NCBI RefSeq assembly: GCF_003231275.1
Contig: NZ_QKVL01000033.1
Location: 1-64,000, forward strand
Source of the DNA: Pseudomonas huaxiensis
GTDB lineage: Bacteria > Pseudomonadota > Gammaproteobacteria > Pseudomonadales > Pseudomonadaceae
DNA: 64,000 bases
Direction of reading: 5' to 3'
Shown: positions 41,992-49,859 of the stretch, piece by piece
Position numbering within the stretch: position 1 is the stretch's first letter
Layout of the letters: the number at the start of each line of letters is the position of its first letter
Position numbers and translations under genes: made by a program
The notes under the pieces: model-generated
Told to the model about the DNA's origin: nothing
Database searches by the model: none
Seen by the model: the letters and a program-made list of their open reading frames with translations, nothing else

Positions 41992-43446
41992 TTATGTCGG
42001 ACGATAAACGCGCACATTGGCATGTCCCTCACTCAGCAAGTGGTGAGCGTGCAGCCGGCTCATCACACCCTTGTCGCAATACAGCAGGTACTGGCGCGTA
42101 GCATCCAGTTCCTTGAAGCGACTGTTGAGGGCATAGAACGGCAAGGCCTGGACCTCGATGCCGTCCAGTTCCAGGGGCTGGTCTTCCTGAGCGTCGGGGT
42201 GACGAATATCGATCACCACGTGCCCCGCCAGCGCCTGGCTGACTTCTTCGATCTGGATATCCTGGCCAAGTTCATCGATCACGTTGTCGATCGAGACCAG
42301 GCGAGCACGCTCAAGGGCGCGCTCCAGCACAGCCATGTCGAACTGCTTCTCTTCGTGGTCGACACGGTGACGCTTGGCACAGGTAGTCGGGTTCACCGAA
42401 ATCACGCCGCAGTATTCGGGCATGTGCTTGGCGAATTCGGCGGTGCCGATTTCGTAGGCCTGGTCGATGATGTCTTGCTTGTGGCTGGCCAGTAGTGGGC
42501 GCAGTACCAGCTTCTCGGTGGCCGAGTCGATCACTGCGAGGTTCGGCAGGGTCTGGCTCGATACCTGGGAAATGGCCTCACCGGTCACCAGGGCATCGAT
42601 CTGCAGGCGGTCGGCGATGTTGCTGGCGGCGCGCAGCATCATGCGCTTGAGGGTCACGCCCATATAACTGTTGTCGACCTTGCCGAGGATCTCGCCGACC
42701 ACTTCCTCGAACGGCACGCTGACAAACAGCACGCGCTGGCTGCTGCCGTATTTCTTCCAGAGGTAGTGAGCAACTTCCATTACGCCCAGTTCGTGCGCGC
42801 GACCACCCAGGTTGAAGAAGCAGAAATGGGTCATCAGGCCGCGACGCATCATCTGGTAGGCGGCGACGGTGGAGTCGAAACCACCGGACATCAGCACCAG
42901 GGTCTGCTCCAGCGCGCCCAGCGGGTAACCGCCGATGCCTTTGTGCTGGTTGTGGATCACGTACAGGCGCTTGTCACGAATCTCGATGCGCACCTGGACT
43001 TCTGGGGTGCGCAGGTCGATGCCGGCGGCTCCGCACTGCTGGCGCAACTGGCTGCCAACATAACGGTCGACGTCCATCGAGGTGAAGTCGTGGTGGCCGC
43101 CACGCTTGCAGCGCACGGCGAAGCGCTTGCCGGCCAGCAGGTGGCCGAAGTGCGCCTTGCACTTGGCGACGATATCGTCGAAGTCGCCCAGCGGGTATTC
43201 ATCAACCTGCAGGAAATGCGCAATACCCGGCGTGCAGCTCAGGCGCTCGGTCATCTCGCGCAGCACCTTCTCGTCTTCGATGCGGGTAACCACCTCGAGG
43301 TTGTCCCAGACACCGTCGACCGCGAGCGCAGGATCGAGGTCCTTGAGCACGGTGCGAATGTTGCGGGCCAATTGACGGATGAAACGCTTGCGAACCGGCC
43401 GGCTCTTAATGGTGATTTCTGGGAAGACTTTGACGATTAGTTTCAT
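41992..43446 (-). CDS. thiI: tRNA sulfurtransferase / thiamine synthesis protein ThiI
   Basis: Activates tRNA U8 for 4-thiouridine and passes sulphur to ThiS for the thiamine thiazole. The 484-residue long form has N-terminal ferredoxin-like and THUMP domains, the PP-loop MSGGFDSTVAAYQMM near residue 180, and a C-terminal rhodanese domain whose persulphide cysteine is seen in YLLYCDKGVMS. ATG 43446 (MKLIVKVFPEITIKSRP) is the conserved start; an upstream open frame to 43578 runs into the glnA control region. Divergent from glnA. Confidence 0.96.
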   Translation of the reverse strand: MKLIVKVFPEITIKSRPVRKRFIRQLARNIRTVLKDLDPALAVDGVWDNLEVVTRIEDEKVLREMTERLSCTPGIAHFLQVDEYPLGDFDDIVAKCKAHFGHLLAGKRFAVRCKRGGHHDFTSMDVDRYVGSQLRQQCGAAGIDLRTPEVQVRIEIRDKRLYVIHNQHKGIGGYPLGALEQTLVLMSGGFDSTVAAYQMMRRGLMTHFCFFNLGGRAHELGVMEVAHYLWKKYGSSQRVLFVSVPFEEVVGEILGKVDNSYMGVTLKRMMLRAASNIADRLQIDALVTGEAISQVSSQTLPNLAVIDSATEKLVLRPLLASHKQDIIDQAYEIGTAEFAKHMPEYCGVISVNPTTCAKRHRVDHEEKQFDMAVLERALERARLVSIDNVIDELGQDIQIEEVSQALAGHVVIDIRHPDAQEDQPLELDGIEVQALPFYALNSRFKELDATRQYLLYCDKGVMSRLHAHHLLSEGHANVRVYRPT

Positions 43447-43542
43447 GAAAACAGCGCGCGAGTGGCCAGCCGAAAAAGGGGGGCGCGGATTATAGCGGAA
43501 ATTGCTCAAGGTTTGACCAACTTTTGTACAGAAGGTTTTCCA

Positions 43543-43559
43543 TGCACTGTTTTGGTTCG
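43543..43559 (+). promoter_or_regulatory. NtrC-like enhancer site A for glnA
   Basis: TGCACTGTTTTGGTTCG resembles the NtrC consensus TGCACY-N4-TGGTGCA. Its centre is about 138 bp before the predicted sigma-54 start. TGCACTGTTT here is exactly complementary to AAACAGTGCA of site B. Confidence 0.65.
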
Positions 43560-43573
43560 TCGAAACAAATTTG

Positions 43574-43590
43574 CGCATCTAAACAGTGCA
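43574..43590 (-). promoter_or_regulatory. NtrC-like enhancer site B for glnA
   Basis: On the minus strand it reads TGCACTGTTTAGATGCG, sharing TGCACTGTTT with site A. Its centre is 31 bp (three helical turns) from that of site A and about 107 bp before the predicted start, close to the -108/-140 layout of E. coli glnA. Confidence 0.6.
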
Positions 43591-43662
43591 CAAAAAAGCC
43601 GGAAATCCGCCAGGAGCGCCTGAAACGCTTGAGATTGGGGCAAAAATTCCACTTCGGGGCAC

Positions 43663-43678
43663 TGGCATGCAATTTGCT
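43663..43678 (+). promoter_or_regulatory. Sigma-54 promoter of glnA
   Basis: TGGCATGCAATTTGCT: GG (43664-43665) and GC (43676-43677) are 10 nt apart. Predicted start near 43689, giving a leader of about 87 nt before the glnA ATG. The 329-bp gap 43447-43775 holds this promoter, the two NtrC-like sites and the thiI upstream region. Confidence 0.75.
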
Positions 43679-43775
43679 CCCTTGTGAGGCAGGTTGCCTT
43701 GGCCGAGTATTCGCGCCCGGCATCACCCAAATTAAAGGGCTGCACAGGCAAGCTCTACCCCACCCGGAGGACACT

Positions 43776-45182
43776 ATGTCGAAGTCGGTTCAACTCATCA
43801 AAGATCATGACGTTAAATGGATTGATCTGCGCTTCACTGACACCAAAGGCACTCAGCACCACGTGACCATGCCAGCCCGTGATGCGCTGGATGACGACTT
43901 CTTCGAAGTCGGCAAGATGTTCGATGGTTCCTCCATCGCTGGCTGGAAAGGCATCGAAGCCTCCGACATGATCCTGATGCCGGTTGACGATACCGCCGTT
44001 CTGGACCCGTTCACCGAAGAGCCGACCCTGATCCTGGTCTGCGACATCATCGAACCTTCGAGCATGCAAGGCTACGACCGCGACCCACGTGCGATCGCCA
44101 AGCGCGCTGAAGAGCACCTGAAAAGCACCCTGATCGGTGACACCGTATTCGCCGGTCCAGAGCCAGAGTTCTTCATCTTCGACGAAGTGAAGTTCAAGTC
44201 CGACATCTCCGGCTCGATGTTCAAGATCTTCTCCGAGCAAGGTTCCTGGATGTCCGACCAGGACGTCGAAGGCGGCAACAAAGGCCACCGTCCAGGCGTC
44301 AAAGGCGGCTACTTCCCTGTTCCGCCGTTCGACCATGACCACGAAATCCGTACTGCCATGTGCAACGCACTGGAAGAAATGGGTCAGACCGTCGAAGTTC
44401 ACCACCACGAAGTGGCGACTGCCGGCCAGAACGAAATCGGCGTCAAGTTCAACACCCTGGTGAAGAAAGCCGACGAAGTTCAAACCCTGAAGTACGTCGT
44501 GCACAACGTTGCCGATGCCTACGGCCGCACCGCGACCTTCATGCCGAAGCCTCTGTACGGCGACAACGGTTCGGGCATGCACGTTCACATGTCGATCTGG
44601 AAAGACGGCAAGAACACCTTCGCTGGCGAAGGCTATGCCGGCCTGTCCGACACCGCTCTGTACTTCATCGGCGGCATCATCAAGCACGGTAAGGCTCTGA
44701 ACGGTTTCACCAACCCTTCGACCAACTCCTACAAGCGTCTGGTTCCAGGCTTCGAAGCTCCGGTAATGCTGGCCTACTCGGCACGTAACCGTTCCGCCTC
44801 GATCCGTATTCCTTACGTTTCCAGCCCGAAAGCCCGCCGTATCGAAGCGCGCTTCCCGGATCCGGCTGCCAACCCGTACCTGGCCTTCGCAGCACTGCTG
44901 ATGGCCGGCCTGGACGGTATCCAGAACAAGATCCACCCTGGCGATGCCGCCGACAAGAACCTGTATGACCTGCCGCCTGAAGAGGCCAAGGAAATTCCAC
45001 AGGTTTGTGGCAGCCTGAAAGAAGCCCTGGAAGAGCTGGACAAGGGCCGCGCGTTCCTGACCAAGGGCGGCGTGTTCTCCGACGACTTCATCGATGCCTA
45101 CATCGCTCTGAAATCCGAAGAAGAAATCAAGGTTCGCACCTTCGTACACCCACTGGAATACGAGCTGTACTACAGCTGCTGA
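43776..45182 (+). CDS. glnA: Glutamine synthetase type I
   Basis: Makes glutamine from glutamate, ammonia and ATP, the main entry of ammonium under nitrogen limitation. The 468-residue GSI-beta enzyme carries FDGSSIAGWKGIEASDM, the ATP/metal site GPEPEFFIFD, NGSGMHVHMS, and the adenylylation-site region with Tyr in NLYDLPPEE. ATG 43776 follows GGAGG. Codon choice is strongly biased, as for a highly expressed gene. Regulated by the sigma-54/NtrC region upstream; a terminator closes it before the next gene. Confidence 0.98.
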   Translation: MSKSVQLIKDHDVKWIDLRFTDTKGTQHHVTMPARDALDDDFFEVGKMFDGSSIAGWKGIEASDMILMPVDDTAVLDPFTEEPTLILVCDIIEPSSMQGYDRDPRAIAKRAEEHLKSTLIGDTVFAGPEPEFFIFDEVKFKSDISGSMFKIFSEQGSWMSDQDVEGGNKGHRPGVKGGYFPVPPFDHDHEIRTAMCNALEEMGQTVEVHHHEVATAGQNEIGVKFNTLVKKADEVQTLKYVVHNVADAYGRTATFMPKPLYGDNGSGMHVHMSIWKDGKNTFAGEGYAGLSDTALYFIGGIIKHGKALNGFTNPSTNSYKRLVPGFEAPVMLAYSARNRSASIRIPYVSSPKARRIEARFPDPAANPYLAFAALLMAGLDGIQNKIHPGDAADKNLYDLPPEEAKEIPQVCGSLKEALEELDKGRAFLTKGGVFSDDFIDAYIALKSEEEIKVRTFVHPLEYELYYSC

Positions 45183-45196
45183 TTCCAGCGTGACCA

Positions 45197-45220
45197 CGGG
45201 CAGCATGAGAATGCTGCCCG
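45197..45220. other. Hairpin after the glnA stop
   Basis: Perfect 10-bp arms CGGGCAGCAT and ATGCTGCCCG around GAGA, 15 bp past the stop and upstream of the true terminator. It could stabilise the glnA mRNA 3' end. Confidence 0.55.
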
Positions 45221-45233
45221 TAGCGCTCACCTC

Positions 45234-45268
45234 AAAAAATGCCCCGGCTTGCCGGGGCATTTTTTTTG
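45234..45268 (+). terminator. Intrinsic terminator of glnA
   Basis: Arms ATGCCCCGGC and GCCGGGGCAT around TT, followed by eight T residues. An A-run before the stem makes it potentially bidirectional. Confidence 0.92.
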
Positions 45269-45429
45269 CTCCGTCCGGGGCGATACGCTTCGGGCCTGAG
45301 CGGGGCGTCAGTACAAATGAGTAACAACCTTCATCCAGAAAGCTCCATTTCATACACCAGAATAAGCCTGCTCTGATCCCCCCGCCGCAACACCTCACCC
45401 ATGCTGTCTCGCCCTTGATCGAGGCCCGC

Positions 45430-46344
45430 ATGATGCGTTTACCTGCGTTACTTTTGTTGCTCACCCCTCTCGTCGCCTGTGCAGCTCCAACCCCCCACGC
45501 CGGCATTGACTCCCGGGTACTGCTGCGTACCACGCAGGCCTGGGACGGCTCACCGTACACACGCTACCCCGACGGTCAGCCCGAACTGACCCTGCTGAAA
45601 ATCCGCATTCCAGCACACACCACCCTCGACTGGCACCGCCACCCCATCCCCAATGCCGGCTACCTGATATCGGGCGAACTGCTGGTCGAAAAGCCAGGCG
45701 GCGGGCAATCATTACGCTTGAAAGCGGGTGATGCGCTGGCGGAAATCGTCGACGGCGTGCACCGCGGCAAGACCGGCAGTCAGCCCGCCGAACTGATGGT
45801 GTTCTACGCAGGCAGCGAGGGAATGCCGCTGAGTCAGGCCGCCGACTCGAGAGAACAGTTCCAGGAACCCGGAACCGAAGCGCTGGTATCGCTGCTCGAC
45901 GGCATCGAACAACGCCTCGACCTCGCCGAAGCAGTCGCCCTGAACAAATGGGACAAAGGCCAACCGGTACAAGCCACTGCCCGCGAGCGCCAAGTGATCG
46001 TCAATGCGCGCACCAGAGCGGCGCAGTTCGGATTGAGCGAGCAACGGGCCGATGGTTTTTTCGATGACCAGATCGAAGCCAACAAGCTGCTTCAATACAG
46101 CGTACTGGCGCGCTGGCTCGCCGACGGTGGCGCTCCGCCCATACCGCGCATGCACCTCGCCACGCAGATACGCCCCCGCCTGGATGCCCTGCAAGACGAG
46201 TTACTGGAAAAACTTGCCGCTCTGGACCGCGAACGGCCCGTGCATTGCGCGCGAATGACGTCCAGGCTCATTGAGCAACGCAAACTCAGCCCGCAACGCA
46301 ACCTTGCCTTGATTCGCGCCAGCGCCCATCTGTGTAACGCCTGA
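45430..46344 (+). CDS. Exported cupin / AroQ-gamma chorismate mutase fusion, probable lipoprotein
   Basis: A 304-residue two-domain exported protein. A signal (MMRLPALLLLLTPLVACAAP) offers lipobox LVAC, so Cys17 may be lipidated; ordinary cleavage near ACA is the alternative. Residues about 25-130 form a cupin with LDWHRHPIPNAGYLISGEL and GDALAEIVDGVHRG, holding metal-type histidines. Residues about 150-304 match secreted AroQ-gamma chorismate mutases: GIEQRLDLAEAVALNKW supplies the expected Arg and Lys, ARERQ the next Arg, and FFDDQIEANKLLQYS is the family hallmark. The mutase would turn chorismate to prephenate in the periplasm. ATG 45430 or 45433 follows GAGG. No operon partner; it separates glnA from ntrB. 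Confidence 0.85.
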   Translation: MMRLPALLLLLTPLVACAAPTPHAGIDSRVLLRTTQAWDGSPYTRYPDGQPELTLLKIRIPAHTTLDWHRHPIPNAGYLISGELLVEKPGGGQSLRLKAGDALAEIVDGVHRGKTGSQPAELMVFYAGSEGMPLSQAADSREQFQEPGTEALVSLLDGIEQRLDLAEAVALNKWDKGQPVQATARERQVIVNARTRAAQFGLSEQRADGFFDDQIEANKLLQYSVLARWLADGGAPPIPRMHLATQIRPRLDALQDELLEKLAALDRERPVHCARMTSRLIEQRKLSPQRNLALIRASAHLCNA

Positions 46345-46359
46345 CCGGGATTCCGCACA

Positions 46360-46376
46360 TGCTCTATATTGGTGCA
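46360..46376 (+). promoter_or_regulatory. NtrC-binding site upstream of ntrB
   Basis: TGCTCTATATTGGTGCA differs at only one defined position from TGCACY-N4-TGGTGCA. It lies about 160 bp before the predicted sigma-54 start. A 9-bp inverted repeat GGTGCATGC/GCATGCACC (46371-46392) overlaps it, and a weaker NtrC-like site may lie at 46402-46418. Confidence 0.65.
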
Positions 46377-46502
46377 TGCAATCGCATGCACCTGAGCATC
46401 TCACACCAATTTGGGTCATAAATTCTTCAAGCCTAGGCGTTTGTTGGCCTTTTTCGGGCAGATTCAGGTGATTCTCCGGGTATTCCGCTTCTTTTCGGAG
46501 CC

Positions 46503-46519
46503 TTGGTTTGCTTTTTGCA
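46503..46519 (+). promoter_or_regulatory. Sigma-54 promoter of ntrBC
   Basis: TTGGTTTGCTTTTTGCA: TTGG and TTGC with GG (46505-46506) and GC (46517-46518) 10 nt apart. Predicted start near 46530, 76 nt before the ntrB ATG. It makes ntrBC independent of the glnA promoter. Confidence 0.75.
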
Positions 46520-46605
46520 TTTTCCTCGCATCAGCGGAATACCAGCGCCCGCACCCCTGGCTAGCACCAGGCCCGAAATGTGCCAAAAGAGGTCAAAGAC
46601 GCCAC

Positions 46606-47691
46606 ATGACCATCAGCGATGCACTGCACCGATTACTACTGGACAACCTGACCACCGCCACCATCCTGCTCAACGCCGAACTGCGCCTTGAGTACATGAA
46701 TCCGGCGGCGGAAATGCTCCTTGCCATCAGCGGCCAGCGCAGCCACGGCCAGTTCATCAGCGAACTGTTCACCGAATCGACCGAAGCACTGCACTCCCTG
46801 CGCCAGGCGGTAGAGCACGCGCATCCGTTCACCAAACGCGAAGCCATGCTCACCTCGCTGACCGGCCAGAGCCTGACCGTCGACTACGCCGTCACGCCGA
46901 TCCTCAACGGTGGCCGTACCCTGCTGCTGCTCGAAGTGCATCCGCGCGACCGCTTGCTGCGCATCACCAAGGAAGAAGCGCAACTGTCCAAGCAGGAAAC
47001 CACCAAGATGCTCGTGCGCGGCATGGCCCACGAGATCAAGAACCCCTTGGGCGGCATCCGCGGCGCGGCACAGTTGCTGGCCCGCGAGCTGCCCGACGAA
47101 GGACTGAAGGACTACACCAACGTCATCATCGAAGAAGCCGACCGCCTGCGGAACCTGGTGGACCGCATGCTCGGCTCGAACAAGCTGCCGATGCTCGCGC
47201 TGACCAACGTCCACGAAGTGCTTGAACGGGTCTGCAGCCTGGTCGAGGCCGAAACCCAGGGCGGCATCACCTTGGTGCGCGACTACGACCCGAGCCTGCC
47301 GGACGTCCTGATCGACCGCGAACAGATGATCCAGGCCGTGCTCAACATCGTGCGCAACGCCATGCAGGCCATCAGCGCGCAGAACGAACTGCGCCTGGGC
47401 CGCATCACCCTGCGCAGCCGCGCCATGCGCCAGTTCACCATCGGCCATATCCGCCATCGCCTGGTGGCCAAGATCGAAATCATCGACAACGGCCCCGGCA
47501 TCCCCGCGGAACTCCAGGACACCCTCTTCTATCCCATGGTCAGCGGCCGCCCGGACGGCACCGGGCTGGGCCTGGCCATCACCCAGAACATCATCAGCCA
47601 GCACCAGGGCCTGATCGAATGTGACAGCCATCCGGGCCACACCACCTTCTCGATCTTCCTGCCACTGGAACAAGGAGCCGCTTCCTCATGA
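46606..47691 (+). CDS. ntrB: Nitrogen regulation sensor histidine kinase NtrB
   Basis: The cytoplasmic kinase/phosphatase (also glnL) that, with PII protein, sets NtrC phosphorylation. The 361-residue protein has an N-terminal PAS domain (residues about 5-110), the H-box GMAHEIKNPLGGIRGAAQ with the phospho-accepting His, N-box NIVRNAMQAIS, and ATP-binding DNGPGIP and GTGLGLAI. No membrane segments. ATG 46606 is the conserved start (MTISDALHRLLLDNLTTA); an in-frame extension to 46411 lies in the promoter region. Its stop overlaps the ntrC ATG by 4 nt. Confidence 0.96.
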   Translation: MTISDALHRLLLDNLTTATILLNAELRLEYMNPAAEMLLAISGQRSHGQFISELFTESTEALHSLRQAVEHAHPFTKREAMLTSLTGQSLTVDYAVTPILNGGRTLLLLEVHPRDRLLRITKEEAQLSKQETTKMLVRGMAHEIKNPLGGIRGAAQLLARELPDEGLKDYTNVIIEEADRLRNLVDRMLGSNKLPMLALTNVHEVLERVCSLVEAETQGGITLVRDYDPSLPDVLIDREQMIQAVLNIVRNAMQAISAQNELRLGRITLRSRAMRQFTIGHIRHRLVAKIEIIDNGPGIPAELQDTLFYPMVSGRPDGTGLGLAITQNIISQHQGLIECDSHPGHTTFSIFLPLEQGAASS

Positions 47692-49124
47692 GCCGTAGTG
47701 AAACTGTCTGGATCGTCGATGACGACCGTTCCATCCGCTGGGTCCTGGAAAAAGCCTTGCAACAGGAAGGCATGACCACCCAAAGCTTCGACAGTGCCGA
47801 TGGCGTCATGAGCCGCCTGGCCCGCCAGCAGCCGGATGTGATCATTTCCGATATCCGCATGCCGGGTGCCAGCGGCCTCGACCTGCTGGCACAGATTCGC
47901 GAGCAACACCCGCGGCTCCCGGTGATCATCATGACCGCGCACTCCGACCTGGACAGCGCGGTTGCTTCGTATCAGGGCGGTGCCTTCGAGTACCTGCCCA
48001 AGCCGTTCGACGTCGACGAAGCCGTCTCGCTGGTCAAGCGCGCGAACCAGCATGCCCAGGAGCAACAGGGCGGCGACGTGGCACCGACCTTGACCCGCAC
48101 CCCGGAAATCATCGGCGAAGCGCCGGCGATGCAGGAGGTGTTCCGCGCTATCGGGCGCCTGAGCCATTCCAACATCACCGTGTTGATCAACGGCGAGTCC
48201 GGGACCGGCAAAGAGCTGGTAGCCCACGCCCTGCACCGTCACAGCCCGCGCGCGGCAGCGCCATTCATTGCCCTGAACATGGCGGCGATTCCGAAAGACC
48301 TGATGGAGTCGGAGCTGTTCGGCCATGAAAAAGGCGCCTTCACCGGCGCCGCCAACCTGCGCCGCGGTCGCTTCGAACAAGCCGACGGCGGCACCCTGTT
48401 TCTCGACGAAATCGGTGACATGCCCGCCGACACCCAGACCCGCCTGCTGCGGGTGCTGGCTGATGGCGAGTTCTACAGGGTCGGCGGTCACGTGCCGGTC
48501 AAGGTCGATGTGCGCATCATCGCCGCGACCCACCAGAACCTGGAAACCCTGGTCCAGGCCGGCAAGTTCCGCGAAGACTTGTTCCACCGCCTGAACGTGA
48601 TCCGCATCCATATCCCGCGCCTGGCCGACCGTCGCGAAGACATCCCGACCCTGGCCCGCCACTTCCTGGGCCGCGCGGCTCAGGAGCTGTCAGTCGAGCC
48701 CAAACTGCTCAAGGCCGAGACCGAGGAATTCATCCGCAACCTGCCGTGGCCCGGCAACGTGCGGCAACTGGAGAACACCTGCCGCTGGATCACCGTCATG
48801 GCCTCCGGCCGTGAAGTGCACATCGGTGACCTGCCACCGGAACTGCTGAGCCTGCCGCAGGACGCGGTGCCGGTGACCAACTGGGAACAGGCGCTGCGCC
48901 AATGGGCCGACCAGGCGTTGTCCCGTGGCCAGTCGAGCCTGCTCGACAGCGCCGTGCCGAGCTTCGAGCGGATCATGATCGAGACGGCCCTCAAGCACAC
49001 CGCGGGTCGCCGTCGCGATGCCGCCTTGCTGCTGGGCTGGGGTCGCAACACCCTGACCCGGAAGATCAAGGAGCTGGGCATGAAGGTCGATGGCGCGGAT
49101 GACGGGGACGACGAAGAATCCTGA
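47688..49124 (+). CDS. ntrC: Nitrogen regulation response regulator NtrC
   Basis: The sigma-54 enhancer-binding activator (also glnG). The 478-residue protein has a receiver domain with phospho-Asp in ISDIRMPG, an AAA+ domain with Walker A GESGTGKE, the sigma-54-contact loop ELFGHEKGAFTGA and Walker B TLFLDEIGDM, and a Fis-type C-terminal helix-turn-helix (GRRRDAALLLGWGRNTLTRK). ATGA overlap with ntrB implies coupled synthesis. Its own likely targets, glnA, ntrB and the small RNA promoter, lie within 6 kb. Confidence 0.97.
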   Translation: MSRSETVWIVDDDRSIRWVLEKALQQEGMTTQSFDSADGVMSRLARQQPDVIISDIRMPGASGLDLLAQIREQHPRLPVIIMTAHSDLDSAVASYQGGAFEYLPKPFDVDEAVSLVKRANQHAQEQQGGDVAPTLTRTPEIIGEAPAMQEVFRAIGRLSHSNITVLINGESGTGKELVAHALHRHSPRAAAPFIALNMAAIPKDLMESELFGHEKGAFTGAANLRRGRFEQADGGTLFLDEIGDMPADTQTRLLRVLADGEFYRVGGHVPVKVDVRIIAATHQNLETLVQAGKFREDLFHRLNVIRIHIPRLADRREDIPTLARHFLGRAAQELSVEPKLLKAETEEFIRNLPWPGNVRQLENTCRWITVMASGREVHIGDLPPELLSLPQDAVPVTNWEQALRQWADQALSRGQSSLLDSAVPSFERIMIETALKHTAGRRRDAALLLGWGRNTLTRKIKELGMKVDGADDGDDEES

Positions 49125-49142
49125 TTCGCCGCTGAACATGAC

Positions 49143-49191
49143 GCGGGGCAGGCACCTCCCACAGAGTTTCTGTGACGAGGGCCTGCCCCGC
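49143..49191. terminator. Hairpin downstream of ntrC
   Basis: 11-bp perfect arms GCGGGGCAGGC and GCCTGCCCCGC are 27 nt apart, the inner part also containing CACAGA/TCTGTG. No U-tract, so it may be a REP-like structure that ends or stabilises the ntrBC transcript. Confidence 0.5.
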
Positions 49192-49250
49192 AGTCGTTTC
49201 AGCCGGGTGAAGGCACGAATGCCCCATTGATGAACCGAAATAGCCTGCGA

Positions 49251-49267
49251 CGCACCGCCTCAAGGCA
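49251..49267 (+). promoter_or_regulatory. Possible NtrC site before the post-ntrC sigma-54 promoter
   Basis: CGCACCGCCTCAAGGCA has one good half (GCACC) and a partial second half (GG-CA). Its centre is 108 bp before the predicted start, the spacing seen for glnA. Weak by sequence alone. Confidence 0.4.
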
Positions 49268-49340
49268 AAAAACCCCGCGAATCACCCGCCACACCCATGA
49301 AAATGTTCTGAAACCCTTGCGATCAAAGGGTTTCGAGAAG

Positions 49341-49357
49341 TTGGCACGGTGCCTGCA
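49341..49357 (+). promoter_or_regulatory. Sigma-54 promoter after ntrC
   Basis: TTGGCACGGTGCCTGCA is the closest match in the window to TTGGCACG-N4-TTGCA, with one mismatch; GG (49343-49344) and GC (49355-49356) are 10 nt apart. Predicted start near 49368. No protein gene follows on this strand until trmL (49858), beyond an antisense gene. Confidence 0.8.
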
Positions 49358-49367
49358 TTAATACAGA

Positions 49368-49420
49368 CATCTCCAGTTTTGGGGACCTTGGTACAGGCAG
49401 GCCGGGGATTCCCCTCTTTT
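49368..49420 (+). ncRNA. Candidate NtrC/sigma-54-dependent small RNA (NrsZ-like)
   Basis: A short transcript is predicted from the sigma-54 start to the GGGGATTCCCC hairpin and CTCTTTTATT tract (about 49403-49420). Position directly after ntrC matches what I recall for NrsZ of P. aeruginosa, a nitrogen-responsive small RNA dependent on NtrB/C and RpoN. The 3' end is uncertain: the RNA could run on, antisense to the next gene. The region 49125-49367 holds no credible protein gene. Confidence 0.45.
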
Positions 49421-49859
49421 ATTCGTGCAGTCTCACCTGCACTCGCCAGCGGTCCTCCACTGACTCACCCGCCCAGCGGGCCTGCAGTGGACGGGCCGCC
49501 ACCAGACTCAACAGCAGCCCCTGATCACTCTTGCGTATCCGCCAGCTCACCGGCTTACCGTCGTAGGTCAACTGGCCCTTCTGGCTCTTCCCTTCCGCTT
49601 CGAACAACACCGCTACCGTGCCCTCGACTATCTCGCCGTGCAGCTTGGGTTCTTCGTTGAACCACAGGTCCAGCCCGCCGGCGACGATCTCCACGCGCTC
49701 CAGCACCCGTGGTTCGGGCGCGGTCAGGCGACCGATCATCAGGCCCACCAGCATTCCGAACAGCGCCAGGGAAAACAGCACCCGCGGCCAGGATTTCGAA
49801 CGCGGGTCCGGTTCGTCAGGAGTAGAATGCGCGTCATCTTTAAACTCGGAGCCGTGCAT
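49419..49859 (-). CDS. Conserved membrane-anchored hypothetical protein
   Basis: A 146-residue protein with a hydrophilic N-terminus (about 25 residues), one membrane helix (VLFSLALFGMLVGLMIGRL) and a ~95-residue periplasmic part rich in beta strands (VEIVAGGLDLWFNEEPKL, SWRIRKSDQGLLLSL). I do not recognise a named family; a gene of this kind lies between ntrC and trmL in other Pseudomonas as I recall. Its ATG (49859-49857) and the trmL ATG (49858-49860) share the palindrome CATG, so the two divergent genes have overlapping start codons. The only upstream ribosome-site-like sequence is AAGGA, inside trmL. Confidence 0.75.
   Translation of the reverse strand: MHGSEFKDDAHSTPDEPDPRSKSWPRVLFSLALFGMLVGLMIGRLTAPEPRVLERVEIVAGGLDLWFNEEPKLHGEIVEGTVAVLFEAEGKSQKGQLTYDGKPVSWRIRKSDQGLLLSLVAARPLQARWAGESVEDRWRVQVRLHE

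Noticed and set aside
49419..49857. The hypothetical membrane protein being only an antisense artefact of the small-RNA region
   Set aside because: It has a clear membrane helix, a coherent soluble domain and normal codon-position composition, so I keep it as a gene.
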